Origin: Basidiobolus meristosporus CBS 931.73
Lineage: Eukaryota > Basidiobolomycota > Basidiobolomycetes > Basidiobolales > Basidiobolaceae
Direction of reading: 5' to 3'
NCBI GenBank assembly: GCA_002104905.1
Contig: MCFE01000245.1
Coordinates: 51,345-115,344 of the forward strand
Length of the DNA stretch: 64,000 bases
The notes under the pieces are model-generated. The model was given only the letters and a program-made list of their open reading frames with translations, made no database searches and had not been told where the DNA came from. Both the position numbers and the translations under genes were made by a program. Shown here piece by piece: positions 60,801-64,000 of this stretch (position 1 is the first letter of the stretch; every line of letters starts with the position of its first letter).

Positions 60801-61713
60801 TAAGGAGTTCAAGATGTCCGATCTAGGAGAACTTAGTTACTACTTAGGGATTAAGTTCTCCATAGACAGAAGTACCCAGACTATTACCCTAAGCCAATCC
60901 AAGTATATTCAAGATATACTAAAGAAGTACAAAATGGAAGACTGTAAACCGGCAGCTACCCCAATGGAGACAAACCTTAACTTGGTCAAAACTCAACCAA
61001 ATCAAGAGAGCTTGGTGCCATCTGAAAGCCCTGACTTTCCTTATCAATCTATGGTCGGCAGTCTGATGTATATCATGCTTGGAACACGTCCAGATATCTC
61101 ATATTCAGTGGGAGTTGTCAGCCAACATAATCAGAATTATGGATCTGATCATATTGCAGCAGTTAAGCGGATTTTTAGATACCTAAAAGGAACTGCTGAT
61201 ATCTGCTTAAGATACACTTATAAGGATTCAGAACAGGATCTTGTGGGATACGCTGATGCTGATTGGGGACGAAATTTAGAAGACAGAAGATCCACCACAG
61301 GATACACCTTTCTTTACTGTAAAGGAGCCATCTCATGGAATTCAAGAAAGCAACCAACCGTAGCACTTTCTACTACAGAGGCAGAGTATATGGCAGCCTG
61401 TGAAGCTACAAAAGAAACAATGTGGTTAAGAAAGCTCTTTACAGATTTAGGCCTATGTCAAAAAACGCCTATTACTTTATTTCAAGATAATCAAGGATGT
61501 ATACAATTAGGTAGAAATCCAACTTTTCATGCTAGAACCAAGCACATAGATATTAGACATCATTTCATACGTGAAGCTATAGAGAATAACTTAGTTAGCT
61601 TAGTTTACTGTCCTACAGATGAAATGATTGCAGACATATTTACCAAACCATTAGCTAGAGACAAGTTTGAATATTTTAGGTCAAAATTAGGACTAGTCAG
61701 TATGAACATTTAG
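57889..61713 (+). CDS. Ty1/copia copy 2 Gag-Pol, open but lacking the gag start
   Basis: One uninterrupted frame of about 1,270 codons encoding the Ty1/copia polyprotein in the order gag, protease, integrase, reverse transcriptase, RNase H. Landmarks: zinc knuckle CNYCKRKGHTSDRC, protease YIDSGASQHFT, integrase zinc motif (HRRFGH, HCEAC) and catalytic core (DLCGP, DNGGEYTS, NGVAERANRS), [21 protein letters not shown] and LYVDDLIIAANN, RNase H ALSTTEAEYMAACEATKETM, and the C-terminal TKHIDIRHHFIREAIENN. The first ~66 gag codons and the 5' LTR are absent: at about 57900 the plus-strand gag is joined to the inverted gag fragment, so there is no native start codon. Catalytic motifs look intact, which points to recent insertion or duplication. 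Confidence 0.93.
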   Translation: MGLITCPPKNVGEEALEYQKQEQSAFNCICLNVKDKLLIQCSRAKTAKNAWKALEDTYPSYSAAKKIYLSRKLFTTKMLPGEEMKNLINRITMLVDEMESVGIPTTDEDVIVTILNSLTDKFQGLVSALESRTEDLTLNYVYGRLLDEELRKSSANKKEEENALISNDNQQRRYPRPYKGNSNLFCNYCKRKGHTSDRCFKKRDYQQKKPEYGNAATTEDRLFISALNMTTNKDSQTWYIDSGASQHFTHQKELFTQYQEIPIKKVFMGDDRTLDAVGEGTIQVNLRSSEGSHTLTFKEVLYVPEIAKNLLSVSKATAEGLSFSFNNSGCRITDQNGAHIASGIRDQNLYKLTYIPSYLEANISNLNEETPMLWHRRFGHINFDYLRKMIKDQLISGVKIDPPAILEHCEACIYGKQARQPFKSSGLIKTKKKLDLIHSDLCGPMQNLSLGGMKYLITFIDDYTRYTWVYFMERKEEALSKLREFKAMVERETGEKIKKIRSDNGGEYTSKLFIHFCKIHGIKQETTVPYSPQQNGVAERANRSIIDMARSMIHDQKLSYDFWAESVATAVYLKNRSYNRILRDSTPFEAWYGYRPSAEHLRIFGCTAYAKKLAGNQSKFEPKSVKCIFLGYCNESKAYRLYNTEAKKLIKSRDVLFDENSKFSQKMTSDDDENLISSPPIVRIESEQNNENFFTPEDSTTVVQPESVPRNIPEVIIPVSNARRSNRTRNSPNYYINEGTNLAYAYSVHVDEPQTVKEALNSPQTKFWRSAMTEEYQALMENQTWDLVKLPINRKSIGCRWVFKTKYKADGTIERYKARLVAKGYSQTKGLDYTETFAPVAKFNSIRLILAIAAKYKFFIHQMDVKTAFLNGELDEDVYMDQPDGFVDQDNPHLVCKLKKSLYGLKQSPRAWNCKIDSYLESLSFKRGNADYSKYSKPDRANPVLLALYVDDLIIAANNLETLEETKSSLSKEFKMSDLGELSYYLGIKFSIDRSTQTITLSQSKYIQDILKKYKMEDCKPAATPMETNLNLVKTQPNQESLVPSESPDFPYQSMVGSLMYIMLGTRPDISYSVGVVSQHNQNYGSDHIAAVKRIFRYLKGTADICLRYTYKDSEQDLVGYADADWGRNLEDRRSTTGYTFLYCKGAISWNSRKQPTVALSTTEAEYMAACEATKETMWLRKLFTDLGLCQKTPITLFQDNQGCIQLGRNPTFHARTKHIDIRHHFIREAIENNLVSLVYCPTDEMIADIFTKPLARDKFEYFRSKLGLVSMNI

Positions 61714-61724
61714 CTGAGTGGGAG

Positions 61725-62074
61725 TGTTGTAAAAATTTGTATTTTCCACCTAAATATTCACCTAACTTAGTCACTTAGATCATTACCCTCAAATCCTAGA
61801 GAATACTGACCAAATTCCTTGTCGGGATTTACTTAGAATATTTTCACCAAAATGCCAGGTACCCAGAACATGAAAATTCTCAAAGTTGTCCAAACAGCCC
61901 CAAACTTTGCACACATGTTCTTGGGACCTTCCTTAACCTATTCTACGTGTTTGTAATGCAAAGACCATGTAAAAGTATAAATACTACTTTTACATTCAAT
62001 AAATCATTAAGTGAAAACCACATAATCTACTTGTTCTCCCAATCACTTCCAATATCTCCAAGACTCTTACAACA
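61725..62074 (+). repeat. LTR between copia copies 2 and 3
   Basis: 350 bp, TGTTGTAAAAATTTG...CTCTTACAACA, very similar to the LTR at 57025-57372. The purine-rich stretch CTGAGTGGGAG lies just upstream. It serves as the 3' LTR of copy 2 and directly abuts internal sequence of copy 3. Confidence 0.92.
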
Positions 62075-64000
62075 TAAAGAAGTACTCTATGTACCAGAAA
62101 TAGCCAAGAACCTACTCTCTGTAAGCAAGGCCACAGCAGAAGGACTCAGTTTCAGTTTTGACAATTCTGGATGCAAGATCACTGATCAAAATGGTGCTCA
62201 TATTGCTTTGGGCATTAGAGATCAGAATCTATACAAGTTGACTTATATTCCATCTTATCTAGAAGCCAATATAAGTAACTTAAATGAAGAAACACCAATG
62301 CTTTGGCACAGGAGATTTGGGCACATCAATTTTGATTATTTGCGCAAAATGATCAAAGATCAGCTAATTTCTGGAGTGAAAATTGATCCCCCAGCTAATT
62401 TGGAGCACTGTGAGGCCTGCATATATGGGAAACAAGCCAGACAACCATTCAAGAGCTCTGGGTTAATCAAAACTAAGAAAAAATTAGATCTAATTCACTC
62501 AGATCTGTGTGGACCTATGCAAAATTTATCCTTAGGTGGGATGAAGTATTTAATCACTTTTATTGATGATTATACAAGATACACATGTATCTACTTCATG
62601 GAGAGAAAGGAAGAAGCTTTGTCTAAGTTCAGGGAGTTTAAAGCCATGGTGGAGAGAGAAACTGGTGAAAAAATCAAGAAAATATGCTCTGACAATGGTG
62701 GAGAATATACCACAAAACTCTTCATCCACTTCTGCAAAATTCATGGGATAAAGCAAGAGACTACTGTACCATACACCCCACAGCAAAATGGAGTAGCAGA
62801 ACAAGCTAACAGATCAATAATTGATATGGCAAGATCTATGATCCATGATCAAAAATTATCCTATGACTTTTGGGTGGATTCAGTTGCCACTGCTGTATAT
62901 CTTAAAAATAGGAGTTATAACAGAATACTTTGAGATTCTACTCCATTTGAAGCATGGCATGGATACAGACCAAGTGCAGAACATCTAAGAATATTTGGGT
63001 GTACAGCATATGCCAAAAAACTGGCCGGAAATCAGTCAAAATTTGAGCCAAAAAGTGTAAAATCCATATTTTTGGGCTACTGCAATGAGAGTAAGTCATA
63101 CAGACTCTACAATACCAAAGCAAAGAAGCTAATCAAGTCCAGGGATGTGTTGTTTGATGAAAATTCAAAATTTTCACAAAAAATGACATCAGATGATGAC
63201 AAAAATTTGATCTCAAGTCCACCAATTGGCAGGATTGAATCAGAGCAAAACAATGAGAATTTTTTCACTCCAAAGGACTCTACAACTGTGGTTCAGCCAG
63301 AATCAGTGCCCAGGAATATCCCAGAAGTGATCATTCCAGTATCAAATGCCCAGAGATCAAATTGAACAAGAAATAGCCCAAATTAATATATCAATGAGGG
63401 TACAAACTTAGCCTATGCCTATTCAGTCCATATTGATGGACCCCAGACTGTAAAAGAGGCCCTAAATAGCCCTCAGACAAAGTTTTGGAGATCTGCAATG
63501 ACTGAGGAATATCAGGCACTGATGGAAAATCAAACTTGGGACTTAGTCAAATTACCAATCAACCAAAAATCAATTGGATGCAGATGGGTCTTCAAGACAA
63601 GATACAAGGCTGATGGCACAATTGAAAGATACAAAGCAAGACTTGTAGCCAAAGGATACTCTCAAACAAGAGGACTTGACTATACTGAGACCTTTGCACC
63701 GGTAGCCAAGTTTAACTCCATCAGATTAATATTGGCTATTGCTGCCAAATATAAGTTTTTTATTCATCAAATGGATATAAAACTGCATTTTTGAATGGAG
63801 AACTTGATGAGGACATGTATATAGACCAGCTTGATGGGTTTGTTGACCAAGATAACCCCCATTTGGTCTGCAAGCTTAAAAAGTCCCTATATGGTCTCAA
63901 ACAATCACCAAGAGCCTGGAATTGCAAGATAGATTCTTATTTGGAATCCTTGAGTTTCAAAAGAGGTAATGCTGGACTATAGTAAATACTCTAAGCCAGA
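62075..64000 (+). mobile_element. Ty1/copia copy 3: 5'-truncated, broken, runs off the window
   Basis: Starts at the last base of the LTR with the sequence for KEVLYVPEIAKNLLSVSK, just after the protease region, and continues through integrase into reverse transcriptase. Breaks: a TGA at 62931-62933, another at 63363-63365, a one-base loss near 63780 and a one-base gain near 63976. The 3' end lies beyond the window. Confidence 0.9.

Overview
The window is nuclear DNA of a fungus, most likely an early-diverging (zygomycete-grade) lineage. Evidence: many short GT-AG introns (mostly 52-85 nt); fungal genes such as TIM54, a kexin, a class IV/V-type chitin synthase and an Mga2/Spt23-like factor; and genes that yeasts lack, such as DHX35 and a FANCG-like protein. 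The lineage is inferred; the fungal origin is well supported. Splice models were built by hand from conserved protein sequence, GT/AG sites and codon phase.

Layout: 1-10.7 kb is compact and housekeeping: a 5'-cut KDM5-type demethylase (+), an inositol polyphosphate 5-phosphatase (-), TIM54 (-), RPL22 (+), a mitochondrial PPR protein (-) and a Kex2-like protease (-). 10.7-13.4 kb holds a decayed-looking gene. A chitin synthase (+) occupies 13.5-15.9 kb, followed by 3.6 kb without a recognisable gene. At 19.4-27.0 kb two almost identical SulP anion transporter genes lie in divergent orientation as a large inverted repeat around a unique 1,066-bp centre. At 27.4-52.5 kb come RPL34 (-), TFIIA large subunit (-), DHX35 (-), alanine:glyoxylate aminotransferase (+), a short Mga2/Spt23-like protein (-), a FANCG-like TPR protein (-), prohibitin-2 (+), RPL18 (+), a disordered hypothetical protein (+), RQC2/NEMF (-) and riboflavin kinase (+). 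From 53 kb to the end is a Ty1/copia retrotransposon pile-up: reverse-oriented LTR scraps, three 5'-truncated copies in the same orientation separated by 348-350-bp LTRs, and an inverted piece of gag that makes a fold-back.

The strongest unusual signal is that two unrelated, otherwise intact genes (RQC2 and KEX2) are each interrupted by one extra T at an in-frame stop codon followed by A (CGC-TAA-A and TCT-TGA-A). Skipping the T restores the conserved protein in both. This is either programmed +1 frameshifting or two single-base errors/mutations. Other points: the SulP arms are near-identical only from the ATG to just before the stop, with diverged tails outside, as expected from gene conversion; the Mga2/Spt23-like protein lacks its IPT, ankyrin and membrane-anchor half; and the FANCG-like gene has a TPR layout rarely considered in fungi.

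The host genes are ordinary cellular functions (chromatin, transcription, splicing-type helicase, translation and ribosome quality control, mitochondrial import and scaffold, secretion, cell wall, cofactor synthesis, anion uptake). I see no operon-like functional cluster. Several head-to-head pairs (TIM54/RPL22, FANCG-like/PHB2, RQC2/FMN1, SulP A/B) share short intergenic promoters.
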